Source: UMGS2069 sp900557585 (GTDB lineage Bacteria; Bacillota; Clostridia; Christensenellales; UBA1242). From it: DNA of 64,000 bases. The stretch is taken from contig CABSCS010000005.1 in the NCBI GenBank assembly GCA_902476355.1, positions 32,793-96,792 on the forward strand, given 5' to 3'. The translations under genes and the position numbers were made by a program. This document shows positions 15,581 through 24,690 of the stretch, piece after piece; within the stretch, counting starts at the first letter, position 1; every line of letters begins with the position of its first letter. A model generated the notes under the pieces. The model saw nothing but the letters and a program-made list of their open reading frames with translations, did no database searches and had not been told where the DNA came from.

Positions 15581-18075
15581 TGGAAGTTGCGACTTGAAAA
15601 GTATACACCATGTAATATCGCATCTACAAGTGGATATGCCGAAAGAATGGTTGGCACAATCCAATAAAGGTGATTGTAGTTTTCTTGGTGAATGCTATAA
15701 AAACCAAGTTGCAAGTTGATTGAATAAATAATAATCAGCAATTGAATTGTTAAAAGCAGTGCAAACAGAACATATATTCGGTGTGCATATCGTGCTGGTT
15801 TCTTTCTATATGGGTTCACAAAATAGATGATAGAATAGATGATTGGAACAATCATTAAAACTGCAAGTCCAATCAAGAAATATTTTGCAGAAAAATCAAA
15901 AGTTGAAAAACTTGATTTATAGTTGTTCATGATAAGGAAGGTGAGTGTTACAAAAAATGCAACAATTCCATATGCTGTCCAAGAGTTCACAACGTTGAGT
16001 TTGTTTGACTCGATATATGACCTTGTGCTTTTTGACTCTTTAACCATTTTTGTGTGTGGTTTTACAATGATTCCTTCTTCTTCAAACTCTGCTTTAAGGT
16101 CTTTGAAATCTTTTGGAGAGGTGAGCATTTTATAGTTTTCTCTTGCGCCATCATTTGCTTGATAGGTCATGAGAGAAGACAATTTTTCTTTATAAACCTC
16201 ATCGGTATAGTTGGTTTTCATTGAATCGTAGCCATCGGTTGCCTCGTAAAATGGCATTGCTTTGTCCATGTGTTCAGGCTCGGTTTCTTCTGTTTTTTCA
16301 GTTTCTTCATTGTTGTTTTCCCACAAAGATTGGGTAGATTCCTCTTTTTCAGAAGAAGAATGTGAATAGTCTTCATCATTGTTTTCAAGCAAATCATCTT
16401 CGTCAAAAAGTGAATATGAATGGGTTTCAGAAGTTTTTTCTTCTTGAACCTTGTCTGGATCTTGATAGATTGCATCTGGGTTATATGCTGTCAAGTCTGC
16501 TTCGTCATAATTTTTGCGAACAGCGCCAAAATCATGATATACAGGAGCATTTGAGACCTCTTCGGTTTCTTCTTCGGAAGTGTTTTCCTCTGCGTTTTCA
16601 GCAGAACTTTCTCCTTCGATTTCATCTTTCAAATCTTTATCCATATGGTTTTCTTTGAACTTTTCAAAATCAAAGTCAAGAGAATGGTCTTTATCTTCAA
16701 ATTGTTCTTCTTTGCCTGCAATTTTTTCAACTGGGGCAGAATAGAACTCATCGGTTTGTTTTTCCTGTGCATCAAAGAAACTTTTGTTTGCATCGAAATC
16801 ATCTTCAATTTTAAACTCGAATGGAGCAGAAGATTCTTCATAGGCAGGAGTGTTGTTTGAACTTTCAAGTTGAGGTTTTTCTTCTTTTGAAATTAAAAGT
16901 TGTTCTTCTTTTGAAGTTTCCAAAAGTTCTTTTTGATTTTGTTCAATTTGTGCTGGTGCAGTGTGACCAAGAAGCGCCATGATATCAACATCGTCATCAT
17001 TTTCCGCAGTCTCTTCGGCTTTTGGTTCATCATCAAAAACAAGATTGTCGTTTGTTTCTTCAAAAACAGATGCTTGTGCAGGAGAGTCTTCTTCGTCTTC
17101 AACAATTTTTTGCTCTTCAACTTGGGTTTCTTCTTCGGAAGATTCGTCTTTTATTGGTGCTTTTTCAACAGACAAAATTTCGCCATTTGAAGCAACGCGT
17201 GCAATGAAGTTGTCTGAAAGTTGAACATATTTCACTGTTTGCTCACCGTCTTGTTCTTCGGCAGGCTTGGTTTCGCTTGAAACCAAATCTGTTTCATAGT
17301 CAACAGCAGAAGAGGCAACTTCGTCTTCGTTTAAAACCGGTTTGCCAAGATCGTCATTTTCATCTTCAACACTTTCTTCAAAAGTTTCAGAAGGAGAGGC
17401 AAAGTCTTTTGCGTCTTCATTTTTGTCGGTTTCTTCTTCGGTTTTCTCATCGGCATATGCCCAAGGAATGAAAGAGTCACTTTGGTCGGTTTCAATTGTT
17501 GTGAAAGTTTTCTCTTCGCTTTTTTCAGAAGATGTTGTAGTTTCTTCGCTTATTGGAACATAGACAATTTTTGTTTCAGGTTCAGCAGGAACATAAACAA
17601 TTTTTTCTTCAACTTGTGGTTCTGGTTTGTTTTGTTTTTCGTCTTCAAGTTGTTTTTTAAGGTCTTCAACTTGTTTTTGAAGATTGTCTATTTCTTTGTT
17701 TGATGTTGGAGAGATGATAAATTGAGGTTTTTCGCCATTGGAAATAAGGCTATCAATGATAACCCTTGAACGATTCCAATCATCTTGGTTTTTCTGATAT
17801 GTTTCTTTGCCAATGTCGGTGAGTTTATAATAATGGCGCTTGCCACCAATCTCACTGTCTGTCCAATATGATGAAATAAGTTTTTGCGATTCAAGACGTT
17901 TTAAGCAACTGTAAAGAGTTGGTTGTTTAAGTTCATAGGTTCCGCCACTGCGTTCTTCAACCTCTTTACAGATTTCATAGCCATATTTATCGCCTTCGAA
18001 AAGCGCTTTAAGAATGATAGTATCAATATGACCACGAATCAAATCGCTATCAATACCAGATTCATTTGTTGGCAT
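15574..18075 (-). CDS. PadR-family regulator fused to long acidic linker and four-helix membrane domain
   Basis: Residues 1-110 form a PadR winged helix-turn-helix (IILKALFEGDKYGYEICKEV, then QPTLYSCLKRLE). A short coiled coil follows (about 115-150), then about 540 residues of Glu/Asp/Ser/Thr-rich, apparently disordered sequence. The C-terminal 140 residues contain four hydrophobic helices. A basic loop NPYRKKPARYAHR between helices 2 and 3 predicts a cytoplasmic N-terminus, so the DNA-binding domain would hang from the membrane. The start at 18075 follows AGGGGTGA, giving 833 residues; typical PadR proteins have 100-200. The signal sensed and the targets are unknown. It diverges from a metallopeptidase gene. 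Confidence 0.85.
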   Translation of the reverse strand: MPTNESGIDSDLIRGHIDTIILKALFEGDKYGYEICKEVEERSGGTYELKQPTLYSCLKRLESQKLISSYWTDSEIGGKRHYYKLTDIGKETYQKNQDDWNRSRVIIDSLISNGEKPQFIISPTSNKEIDNLQKQVEDLKKQLEDEKQNKPEPQVEEKIVYVPAEPETKIVYVPISEETTTSSEKSEEKTFTTIETDQSDSFIPWAYADEKTEEETDKNEDAKDFASPSETFEESVEDENDDLGKPVLNEDEVASSAVDYETDLVSSETKPAEEQDGEQTVKYVQLSDNFIARVASNGEILSVEKAPIKDESSEEETQVEEQKIVEDEEDSPAQASVFEETNDNLVFDDEPKAEETAENDDDVDIMALLGHTAPAQIEQNQKELLETSKEEQLLISKEEKPQLESSNNTPAYEESSAPFEFKIEDDFDANKSFFDAQEKQTDEFYSAPVEKIAGKEEQFEDKDHSLDFDFEKFKENHMDKDLKDEIEGESSAENAEENTSEEETEEVSNAPVYHDFGAVRKNYDEADLTAYNPDAIYQDPDKVQEEKTSETHSYSLFDEDDLLENNDEDYSHSSSEKEESTQSLWENNNEETEKTEETEPEHMDKAMPFYEATDGYDSMKTNYTDEVYKEKLSSLMTYQANDGARENYKMLTSPKDFKDLKAEFEEEGIIVKPHTKMVKESKSTRSYIESNKLNVVNSWTAYGIVAFFVTLTFLIMNNYKSSFSTFDFSAKYFLIGLAVLMIVPIIYSIIYFVNPYRKKPARYAHRIYVLFALLLTIQLLIIIYSINLQLGFYSIHQENYNHLYWIVPTILSAYPLVDAILHGVYFSSRNFHV

Positions 18076-18105
18076 AAAATCACCCCTCATGTGTTATTCA
18101 TAATA

Positions 18106-18135
18106 ATTTTAGCCAAAAATGGGCATCAAAGTCAA
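18106..18135 (-). promoter_or_regulatory. Promoter of the PadR-fusion gene
   Basis: On the minus strand TTGACT (18130-18135) and TAAAAT (18106-18111) are 18 nt apart, about 25 nt upstream of the translation start region. Confidence 0.65.
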
Positions 18136-18305
18136 ACAATTTATAAACTTACTATAACTTTTTAATAATAAATACATAGCATTTTTCAAAAATCAGGGTC
18201 TTTTTGACAAAATTTTAAACTTTTCTAAATTTTAAAGCCAAATTAAACAAAACTTTTGTTGTATAATTTTTCGCAATTGTATATAATTGTGTGAAAGGAG
18301 AAAAC

Positions 18306-18986
18306 ATGATAACACCCGACCAGATTTATAGAAGCAACCGCCGAACACTTTCGCTTTCGATTTTAAAAGATGGACAAATTGTTGTGAAGGCTCCACTTAA
18401 AATGAGCAATGAAACAATTTCAAAGTTTGTTGTGCAAAAACAAGAATGGATAAGAGAGAAACTTGCATTTCTGCAAAACAACAGGCAAAAATATGACGAC
18501 GTGATTGCCTACAAAAAATTTCTTTTGTTTGGAAACCGTTACGACCTTAAACTTTGCTCGGTGAAGAAAATTCAAACAAGTGCAGACGACATGTGCATTT
18601 ATGTTCCAGCAACAACTCCGCAAGAAAAAGTGCTACCAAAACTGAAAGCATGGTATAAAAAATATGCCAAAGCAATTTTGGAAGAAAGAGTTGCATATTT
18701 GTCCAACCTTATAAAAATTACGTCAAAAGCCATCAAAATCAACGACACAAAAGGAAGGTGGGGGGCTTGCAACAGTCGTGGCATCATTTCATTCAATTTT
18801 CGCGTTGTCATGCTTGAACCATCAATAATCGACTATGTAATCGTTCATGAACTTTGTCACCTTGTTGAAATGAATCATTCAAAGCGCTTTTGGAATCTTG
18901 TATATTCATTTCTTCCGACAGCGGGAAGGGAAAAGCAGAAGATAAAAGAATATGGTTTTTTGCTTACTCTGTTCACAAATATGTAA
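18306..18986 (+). CDS. YgjP/DUF45-type M48-like metal-dependent hydrolase
   Basis: Predicted zinc metallopeptidase of the SprT/YgjP group. The HExxH motif is in VIVHELCHLVEMNHSKRFW, with the extra His typical of the family. Upstream lies the conserved stretch KGRWGACNSRGIISFNFRV. The start ATG at 18306 follows AAAGGAG, giving 226 residues; the frame also opens at a GTG at 18291, which overlaps the Shine-Dalgarno. The physiological substrate is unknown for the family. It is a single gene with its own terminator. Confidence 0.88.
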   Translation: MITPDQIYRSNRRTLSLSILKDGQIVVKAPLKMSNETISKFVVQKQEWIREKLAFLQNNRQKYDDVIAYKKFLLFGNRYDLKLCSVKKIQTSADDMCIYVPATTPQEKVLPKLKAWYKKYAKAILEERVAYLSNLIKITSKAIKINDTKGRWGACNSRGIISFNFRVVMLEPSIIDYVIVHELCHLVEMNHSKRFWNLVYSFLPTAGREKQKIKEYGFLLTLFTNM

Positions 18987-18995
18987 AGAAAATAT

Positions 18996-19020
18996 GACCC
19001 ATTTTTCAGGGTCTTTTTTT
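18996..19020 (+). terminator. Intrinsic terminator after the metallopeptidase gene
   Basis: GACCC pairs with GGGTC around an 8-nt loop and is followed by seven T. The stem is only 5 bp but sits right after the stop codon. Confidence 0.7.
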
Positions 19021-19379
19021 ATTGCGTGTAGCACGCCGAAAGTCCGATGAAATCTAGCAAAAACGCGTTTGAAAACAGCAAAAGGGCAGGAGAGAGAACA
19101 AATGCTCTCACCCACAAAATCCCCCACCACTTTTGTCACTGAAAAATCAAAATTTACAACGTTTGAGATATAATAAAATCCGAAAAAATACAAGCATAAA
19201 AACGGCATTAAATTAGTGTTTTTTGCGATAAAAGAGGGAAAACAACAATTTGTTCTGCACTAAAATAGGGTGTGAAATTTGAATGAAAAGATATAAATTA
19301 TATCAACAAAACAACAAAAACACTTATTAAAGATGGTTTACACAATGAAAAATAGGCTAAAAAAACAAATTTTATAAGC

Positions 19380-19412
19380 AAAAATGATATAAAAATGATA
19401 TAAAAATGATAT
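19380..19412 (+). repeat. Three tandem copies of an 11-bp unit
   Basis: The unit AAAAATGATAT is repeated three times without change. This is a small microsatellite-like run in the gene desert. Confidence 0.85.
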
Positions 19413-20042
19413 GTTGATTGGTTATTTATTGTGAAATTAACGCACAACCCTTTATACTTTGTCGTTTTATGCAAACAAAATAAGTCATACAACTATTCAA
19501 CACTAAAACACAAAGAGGCATGCAAGAAAACGTATATGTATGAATTTTTAATATGGTTTGTAATGACACAAACAAAAATAGGCAATCATTATAGTATGAA
19601 TTAAAAAATGAAGTGATTTGGCAAAAACTGAAACATTGATATCCAACAACAAAATTTGTTTTATGATATGAATAAAAAAGCCACTGGTTTGAAAAATTGT
19701 CAAAGTTTTCTGAAATAACATTGTTTGAATGCCTTGGTGAAAACATGTCTAAACATAAAATAATCAAATTTTATCAGCAGGCAAGCAGTAAACAAAAATA
19801 TGAATACACAACAAATGATGCTTTATGAAAATTTTATGACACGAACATGACAACAAAAATTTTAATGAATAGCAATTTTTAAAAAGTCCTAAAATGAAAA
19901 ACAGAATATTTGTTGTTGTAGAATGCAAAAAATAAATAACACAATCGAACAATTGCCAGCAAATTTTTTCCAGGTACAGACAAAAATTAAAAAGGGAGTG
20001 GAAAATGTTTTGAACAGCAGTGTTGATAAAATAATTTGAAAC

Positions 20043-20070
20043 TATTCGCAAAAGACAGGTTTTGCGAATA
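20043..20070. other. 28-bp perfect inverted repeat with dif/Xer-site architecture
   Basis: The left arm TATTCGCAAAA (20043-20053) and its exact reverse complement TTTTGCGAATA (20060-20070) flank the 6-bp centre GACAGG. This is the 11-6-11 geometry of Xer recombination sites, and TTCGCAAAA differs by one base from the TKCGCATAA part of classic XerC arms. There is no T-run, so it is unlikely to be a terminator. A Xer-type recombinase gene lies 3.5 kb downstream and gene polarity flips around here. Recombination function is inference. Confidence 0.45.
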
Positions 20071-20566
20071 AATACGCCTATTTTGAGGGGGTTTTTAACA
20101 ATTTTTGGCTTCGTTAGATATTTTGGGCTTTTTAGCGGTTTTTGAATTTTTCAAATTTACAGTTTTTTTAAACTTTACAAATTTTGTTAAAATTTTTTGC
20201 GTACTAAAAATTTTTGTTGTTTGTAAATTATATTTTTATAAATTTTTCCAGTTTTGTAAATTTATAATTTTAAAAATTTTGTCTCACACAATCTGTGCTC
20301 AAAATTTGTCAATTTTTGCCCAATATTTTGTCTGAAACGATTTTTTTTGTTTTTTCACACATTCTTATATTGTTTATCAATAAAATCTTCCTAGACCGCC
20401 CAAATGAATTTTTTATAAAATTTATTTTGTCTAACGCGTCAAAGTTTTTGTGCCATGAAAATCCCACAAAAAATTTGCCTTTATAAATTATTTCTATATG
20501 GCATTATTTGACAGATTTATCAAATTTTTCTGTACAGCGCGCAAGCCACAAATATCTGCAAATTTA

Positions 20567-21108
20567 GACGCGCTCACACAGAATTTTTAAAAATAAAAAT
20601 AATTTTTCCCGGGTCTAAAAACTGACATTTTGCGTCAAAACCCACATATTTTTTAGCCACATACAAATTTATGATTTTTCTTTGATAAATGTCCTATTTT
20701 CTATAAACGCTCTAACACAGAATATTATTATGATTAAGAGATATTTTTCCAGCAAATTATAAAGCATTCTCGTACAGAAATGTCCTTTTATTGTATATTT
20801 ATCACAATGTTTTTTGACGCTCTCATACAGAATATTTTTTGTGTTTAAAAATATTTCCGGCATTTCAAACAACATTCTCACATAGACTGGTTTTATTTAT
20901 AAGTCGTAACAATCCTTTTTATTTGACGCGTCTACGCAGAATATTTTTTTATTTGAAACTTCGCGCCCGACTTTTTTTAGACATTCTCACACAGAATAAT
21001 TTTTATGTTTTAAAATTTACACGGCATTTTATTTGGCGTTCTCACACAGAATGCATAATTTTTTTGCCTGCAAATTTGCCATAATTTTGTGACGCGCTCA
21101 CACAGAAT
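20567..21108. repeat. Degenerate array with about 55-bp period and conserved 18-bp core
   Basis: Cores close to GACGCTCTCACACAGAAT begin at 20567, 20705, 20763, 20816, 20871, 20925, 20980, 21035 and 21091. From the second unit onward the spacing is 53-58 bp, mostly 55. Intervening segments of about 37 bp are A/T-rich and weakly similar to each other (several share a GGCATTT-like element), so this is a decayed tandem repeat whose core has stayed better conserved. No cas genes are nearby. The last core covers the stop of the small open frame at 21098-21409. Confidence 0.75.
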
Positions 21109-21409
21109 TTTGATTTTTATTTTCGGTTTTTTCTGGGGTTTGATTTTGAACATTCTGATTTGTCGCGCCATTTTTAAGTTCTTTTAAACGAACAATCAGT
21201 TCATTTATATGAAGTGCCGTTTTTGCCAAAAACACAATTGTGAAAAACAACGCAAACATTATGATGATGTGTTTATATGATTTGTCACTCATATAATTTG
21301 AAAACAAGATTTGATAAAATGTGACAACCGAAAAAATCTGCGTTATATAAATGCTGACGGCTTTCACAATGTCTTTGATTGTCTGATTCAAAATTTGGTC
21401 AATTTTCAT
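21098..21409 (-). CDS. Hypothetical small membrane protein
   Basis: A possible 103-residue protein with two hydrophobic segments (around residues 20-42 and 50-72), then a charged stretch and a Gln/Asn-rich tail. The ATG at 21409 has no Shine-Dalgarno sequence; the frame opens six codons earlier at a TTG. The stop codon lies in the last core of the degenerate array. I do not recognise it and it could be a chance frame in A/T-rich DNA. Confidence 0.35.
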   Translation of the reverse strand: MKIDQILNQTIKDIVKAVSIYITQIFSVVTFYQILFSNYMSDKSYKHIIIMFALFFTIVFLAKTALHINELIVRLKELKNGATNQNVQNQTPEKTENKNQNSV

Positions 21410-22059
21410 TTTAAATATTTTTGACAAAACGCAAGAAAAATAAACTTTTTCAAAAAAAATTCTGTTTAAAAACGTGCGGTTTTATTTTGATGACAAATTA
21501 TGGTTTTGTTTTGAATATTTATTTATAGTTCACTTTATTAAAAATGCATTCAAACCCGCAAAATTCGGCTTGTTTTCATGAGTTTTCTACATTTTAAAAT
21601 TTTTAAGATTTCACATATTGCAACTTATTTTTATACAATCTAAAAATAAAAACGACCTGCAAAAACACGTAAATTTCTTGCAAATCGTTATAAATAGTAT
21701 TTGGCAGTTTGACAAAAAATATTCAAATTTTGTCAACCATTTATTCTTCTTTTTTCAAAAAAATCTGTCAATACAAATAAACAAAAAATAAAAATATTTA
21801 TAGGTCAAAGAAAGTCAAACTTTAAACGGTGGGTTAAACACTTTGAAAATTGTTTTTGTATTTTGTTTGATTGCTTATGACTTGATATATCAAAAAATCT
21901 AATCATATAAATAAGTCATATATAAATTAAATGTTTGTGGCAAATTCAAATAAATAAATTTTTGACCAAAATTAAAAATTTATACTATTTTTATTAAAAT
22001 TTTAATATTTTTTTTAGTCGTCAGACATAGCACCAAGACTTTTTGCAATTTTTTCATAC
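21410..22059. other. Gene desert, right part
   Basis: No coding sequence seen. It contains a hairpin with arms TTGACAAAA/TTTTGTCAA and a 10-nt spacer (21709-21736), and the palindrome TTGATATATCAA (21882-21893). The same palindrome core occurs in the surface-protein leader at 42342-42357. Confidence 0.6.
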
Positions 22060-22093
22060 AAAAAAACACACCAAAATTGATGTGTTTTTCTGA
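22060..22093 (-). terminator. Intrinsic terminator of serS
   Basis: On the minus strand AAACACAT pairs with GTGTGTTT, followed by a T-run, about 20 nt after the serS stop. Confidence 0.8.
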
Positions 22094-22111
22094 TATTTGC
22101 TTGGTTTTACC

Positions 22112-23404
22112 CTATTTCTTTGGCAAAATTCTGTCTTTTCCACCCATATATGGACGAAGCACCTCTGGGATTGTTACAGAGCCATCTGCTTGATAGTGGT
22201 TTTCCAAAAATGCGATAAGCATTCTTGGTGGCGCAACAACTGTGTTGTTGAGTGTGTGAACAAGTTGATTTGACTTTCCATCTTTTGTTTTATATCTAAT
22301 TTTCAAACGACGTGCTTGAGCATCGGTCAAGTTTGAGCAAGAGCAAACTTCAAAATATTTCTTTTGACGAGGTGACCAAGCCTCTACGTCAAGGCTTTTA
22401 TATTTGAGGTCTGCAAGGTCGCCTGTGCAACATGCAAGTGTTCTTACAGGAATTTCCATTGATGTGAAAAGTTCAACTGAATAGTTCCACATTTTATTAT
22501 ACCATTCTTCGCTTTCTTCTGGTTTGCAAAGAACAATCATTTCTTGTTTTTCAAATTGGTGAACACGATAGATTCCGCGTTCTTCGATTCCGTGAGCGCC
22601 AATTTCTTTTCTGAAACATGGGCTGTATGATGTGAGAGTCAAAGGAAGTTTTTCTTCTGGAATGATTGTGTTCATGAAACGACCGATCATAGAATGTTCG
22701 CTTGTTCCAATTAAATAGAGGTCTTCCCCTTCAATTTTATACATCATATTTTGCATTTCGTCAAAACTCATAACGCCGTTTACAACATTTCCATGAATCA
22801 TGAAAGGTGGAATGCAATATGTGAAGCCTTTGTTGATCATGAAATCTCTTGCATATGCCAAAATTGCACTGTGAAGACGAGCAACATCACCAACAAGATA
22901 ATAGAATCCTGTTCCAGAGGTTTGTCTTGCTGCACCAAAATCGGCACCATCAAGATTTTCAATGATGTCTGCATGATATGGAATTTCATATTCTGGAACT
23001 TTTGGCTCCAAAAATCTTTGCATTTCAACATTTTCCCCATCATCTTTTCCAACAGGAACATCTTTTGAAACGATGTTTGGAATTTGCATCATTGCGGTTT
23101 TGATTTGAGTTTCAAGTTCTGCTTCTTGGTTTTCAATGTCAACAAGTTTTTGGTTGATTTTTTGAACCTCGGCTTTAATTTGGTTTGCTTCTTCAATTTT
23201 CTTTTCTTTCATGAGCATTCCAATTTGTGAACTGAGGTTGTTTCTTTTTGCACGGCAATCATCACCATCTTTTTTCATTTCACGAAGTTTTTTATCCTTA
23301 TCAATCACTTCATCAACAAGTGGCAATTTTTTGTCTTGGAATTTTCTTTTAATGTTCTCGCGCACCAAATCTGGATTTTCACGAATAAGTTCAATTGCAA
23401 TCAT
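22112..23404 (-). CDS. serS: Serine--tRNA ligase
   Basis: Class II aminoacyl-tRNA synthetase charging tRNA-Ser. The N-terminal 110 residues form the long coiled-coil arm that grips the tRNA variable arm. The catalytic domain shows motif 2 SPCFRKEIGAHGIEERGIYR-type sequence and motif 3 near NNTVVAPPRMLIAFLENH. The length of 430 is standard. A GGAG site precedes the ATG at 23404. The leader is only about 25 nt, so there is no T-box here, unlike thrS. It is monocistronic and diverges from the recombinase gene. Confidence 0.98.
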   Translation of the reverse strand: MIAIELIRENPDLVRENIKRKFQDKKLPLVDEVIDKDKKLREMKKDGDDCRAKRNNLSSQIGMLMKEKKIEEANQIKAEVQKINQKLVDIENQEAELETQIKTAMMQIPNIVSKDVPVGKDDGENVEMQRFLEPKVPEYEIPYHADIIENLDGADFGAARQTSGTGFYYLVGDVARLHSAILAYARDFMINKGFTYCIPPFMIHGNVVNGVMSFDEMQNMMYKIEGEDLYLIGTSEHSMIGRFMNTIIPEEKLPLTLTSYSPCFRKEIGAHGIEERGIYRVHQFEKQEMIVLCKPEESEEWYNKMWNYSVELFTSMEIPVRTLACCTGDLADLKYKSLDVEAWSPRQKKYFEVCSCSNLTDAQARRLKIRYKTKDGKSNQLVHTLNNTVVAPPRMLIAFLENHYQADGSVTIPEVLRPYMGGKDRILPKK

Positions 23405-23434
23405 AATCTTTCTCCAATATGTTTAATAATTGAT

Positions 23435-23463
23435 ATTTTACACTTTTTATAAAACTATTGCAA
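23435..23463 (-). promoter_or_regulatory. Promoter of serS
   Basis: On the minus strand TTGCAA (23458-23463) and TAAAAT (23435-23440) are 17 nt apart. It faces the recombinase promoter across a 187-bp intergenic region. Confidence 0.7.
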
Positions 23464-23554
23464 CAAAATTGATAAAAATATGAATATCCCCACCTGTTTT
23501 GTGTTTATTTTTAGCCAGAAACTTCAATAAATTTCACAACTGTTCGCAAAATAC

Positions 23555-23584
23555 TTTACATACGTTTTGAAAAAGTTGTAAAAT
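23555..23584 (+). promoter_or_regulatory. Promoter of the tyrosine recombinase gene, apparently leaderless
   Basis: TTTACA (23555-23560) and TAAAAT (23579-23584) are 18 nt apart. Only six bases separate the -10 from the ATG at 23591, so the predicted transcript starts at the start codon. No Shine-Dalgarno sequence is present. Confidence 0.6.
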
Positions 23585-23590
23585 ATAGTC

Positions 23591-24646
23591 ATGAAAAACG
23601 TATCATATTTTAACGAAAGAAACTATAAAAACAATGTTGCACTTCGAAAAGTTTTGCGCGAACTACCCGAGTTTTGCTATGACTTTTTCACAGGAATTGA
23701 AAACCGAACAAGTGCCCTCACCCGCCTTAACTATGGCTATGACCTTCGCATTTTCTTTGAGTTTATGTTCAACGAAACAAATGCCTTTAACGGCAAAAAC
23801 ATAAACACTCTTGAACCCGAAGATTTGAATAATGTTAAAGCACAACACATTGAAAGATTTTTGAGTTATCTTTCTTCATATGAAGACAAAGATGGCGAAC
23901 TTAAAACAAACAGTGAGCGCGGAAAATCAAGAAAACTTTCAACCATTCGTGCTTTTTTCAAATATTTCTATCAAAAAGAAATGATTTCACAAAACGTTGC
24001 ATCAAAGGTTCCAACCCCAAAACTTCACGACAAAAACATTATTCGTCTTGAACACGACGAAATTCCAAAATTTCTTGACGAAGTTGACAGTGGCGACGAC
24101 CTTTCTGGGCATGCAAAAGGTTTTCATAAAATCACAAGACGCCGTGACCTTGCAATGCTCACCCTGCTTCTTGGAACAGGCATGCGTGTAAGCGAGTGTG
24201 TTGGTCTGAATGTTGACGATGTAGACTTTAAAACAAATGCCCTGAAAATTACTCGAAAAGGTGGAAACCAAGTTGTTCTCTATTTCTCTGACGAAGTTAA
24301 AGTTGCACTTTTTGACTATATTGAAGAACGCAATCAAAACCCATATCTGAAAACCGAACCAGCACTTTTTGTTTCGCTTCAAAACAAACGAATAACTCCA
24401 AGAGCGGTTCAAAAACTTGTGAAAAAATATGCCGAGATTGTAACCCCTCTCAAACACATAACACCCCACAAACTTCGTTCAACCTATGGCACAGAACTCT
24501 ATCGCCAAACCGGAGACATTTATATTGTTGCCGACGTTCTTGGACATAAAGACGTAAACACAACCAAAAAGCACTATGCGGCAATCACCGAAGACATTCG
24601 AAAAAAGGCTGCCGACAAAGTGCACCTTCGAACAAACGAAGAATAA
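23591..24646 (+). CDS. Tyrosine recombinase, XerC/XerD family
   Basis: Site-specific recombinase. It has an N-terminal SAM-like core-binding domain (about 20-130) and a catalytic domain with all six residues: R199 (TGMRVSE), K223 (TRKGG), H293 and R296 (HKLRS), H319 (GHKD) and Y329 (HYA). At 351 residues it is about 50 longer than typical XerC, like Firmicutes XerS-length proteins. It is the only plus-strand gene in the right 42 kb. The likely role is chromosome dimer resolution at a dif site, with the dif-like repeat at 20043 as candidate; an integrase role cannot be excluded, but no phage genes are nearby. Confidence 0.9.
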   Translation: MKNVSYFNERNYKNNVALRKVLRELPEFCYDFFTGIENRTSALTRLNYGYDLRIFFEFMFNETNAFNGKNINTLEPEDLNNVKAQHIERFLSYLSSYEDKDGELKTNSERGKSRKLSTIRAFFKYFYQKEMISQNVASKVPTPKLHDKNIIRLEHDEIPKFLDEVDSGDDLSGHAKGFHKITRRRDLAMLTLLLGTGMRVSECVGLNVDDVDFKTNALKITRKGGNQVVLYFSDEVKVALFDYIEERNQNPYLKTEPALFVSLQNKRITPRAVQKLVKKYAEIVTPLKHITPHKLRSTYGTELYRQTGDIYIVADVLGHKDVNTTKKHYAAITEDIRKKAADKVHLRTNEE

Positions 24647-24655
24647 AAACCAAAA

Positions 24656-24686
24656 TAAAAAGCCAGACAAAATTGTTTGGCTTTTT
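24656..24686. terminator. Bidirectional terminator between the recombinase and dipeptidase genes
   Basis: AAAAAGCCAGACAA pairs with TTGTTTGGCTTTTT (one G-U) with a short loop. A-run and T-run flank it, so it can serve both convergent genes. Confidence 0.85.
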
Positions 24687-24690
24687 ATAC

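Larger units (their letters stand above)
19021..20566. other. Gene desert, left part
   Basis: Extremely A/T-rich sequence with no convincing coding frame on either strand; the open frames are short and compositionally random. It contains an 11-bp triplet repeat (19380-19412), a palindrome with arms GATATAA/TTATATC (19290-19304) and the dif-like site at 20043-20070. A weak relative of the downstream array core may occur near 20279. Confidence 0.6.

Noticed and set aside
15574..18090. Antisense open frames inside the PadR-fusion gene
   Set aside because: They mirror the low-complexity acidic codons of the real gene and have no start signals.
19426..20051. Two minus-strand open frames of 113 and 95 codons in the gene desert
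   Set aside because: They are rich in Phe, Cys and Tyr in the way chance frames in A/T-rich DNA are, lack Shine-Dalgarno sites and resemble no family I know.
20043..20070. Terminator interpretation of the perfect inverted repeat
   Set aside because: No T-run follows on either strand and no gene ends nearby.
20567..21108. CRISPR array
   Set aside because: The spacing is regular, but cores are only 18 nt and poorly conserved, the intervals are weakly similar to each other, and no cas gene is nearby.
23591..24646. Prophage or integron based on the tyrosine recombinase
   Set aside because: No phage, cassette or attC-like features accompany it; housekeeping genes flank it on both sides.
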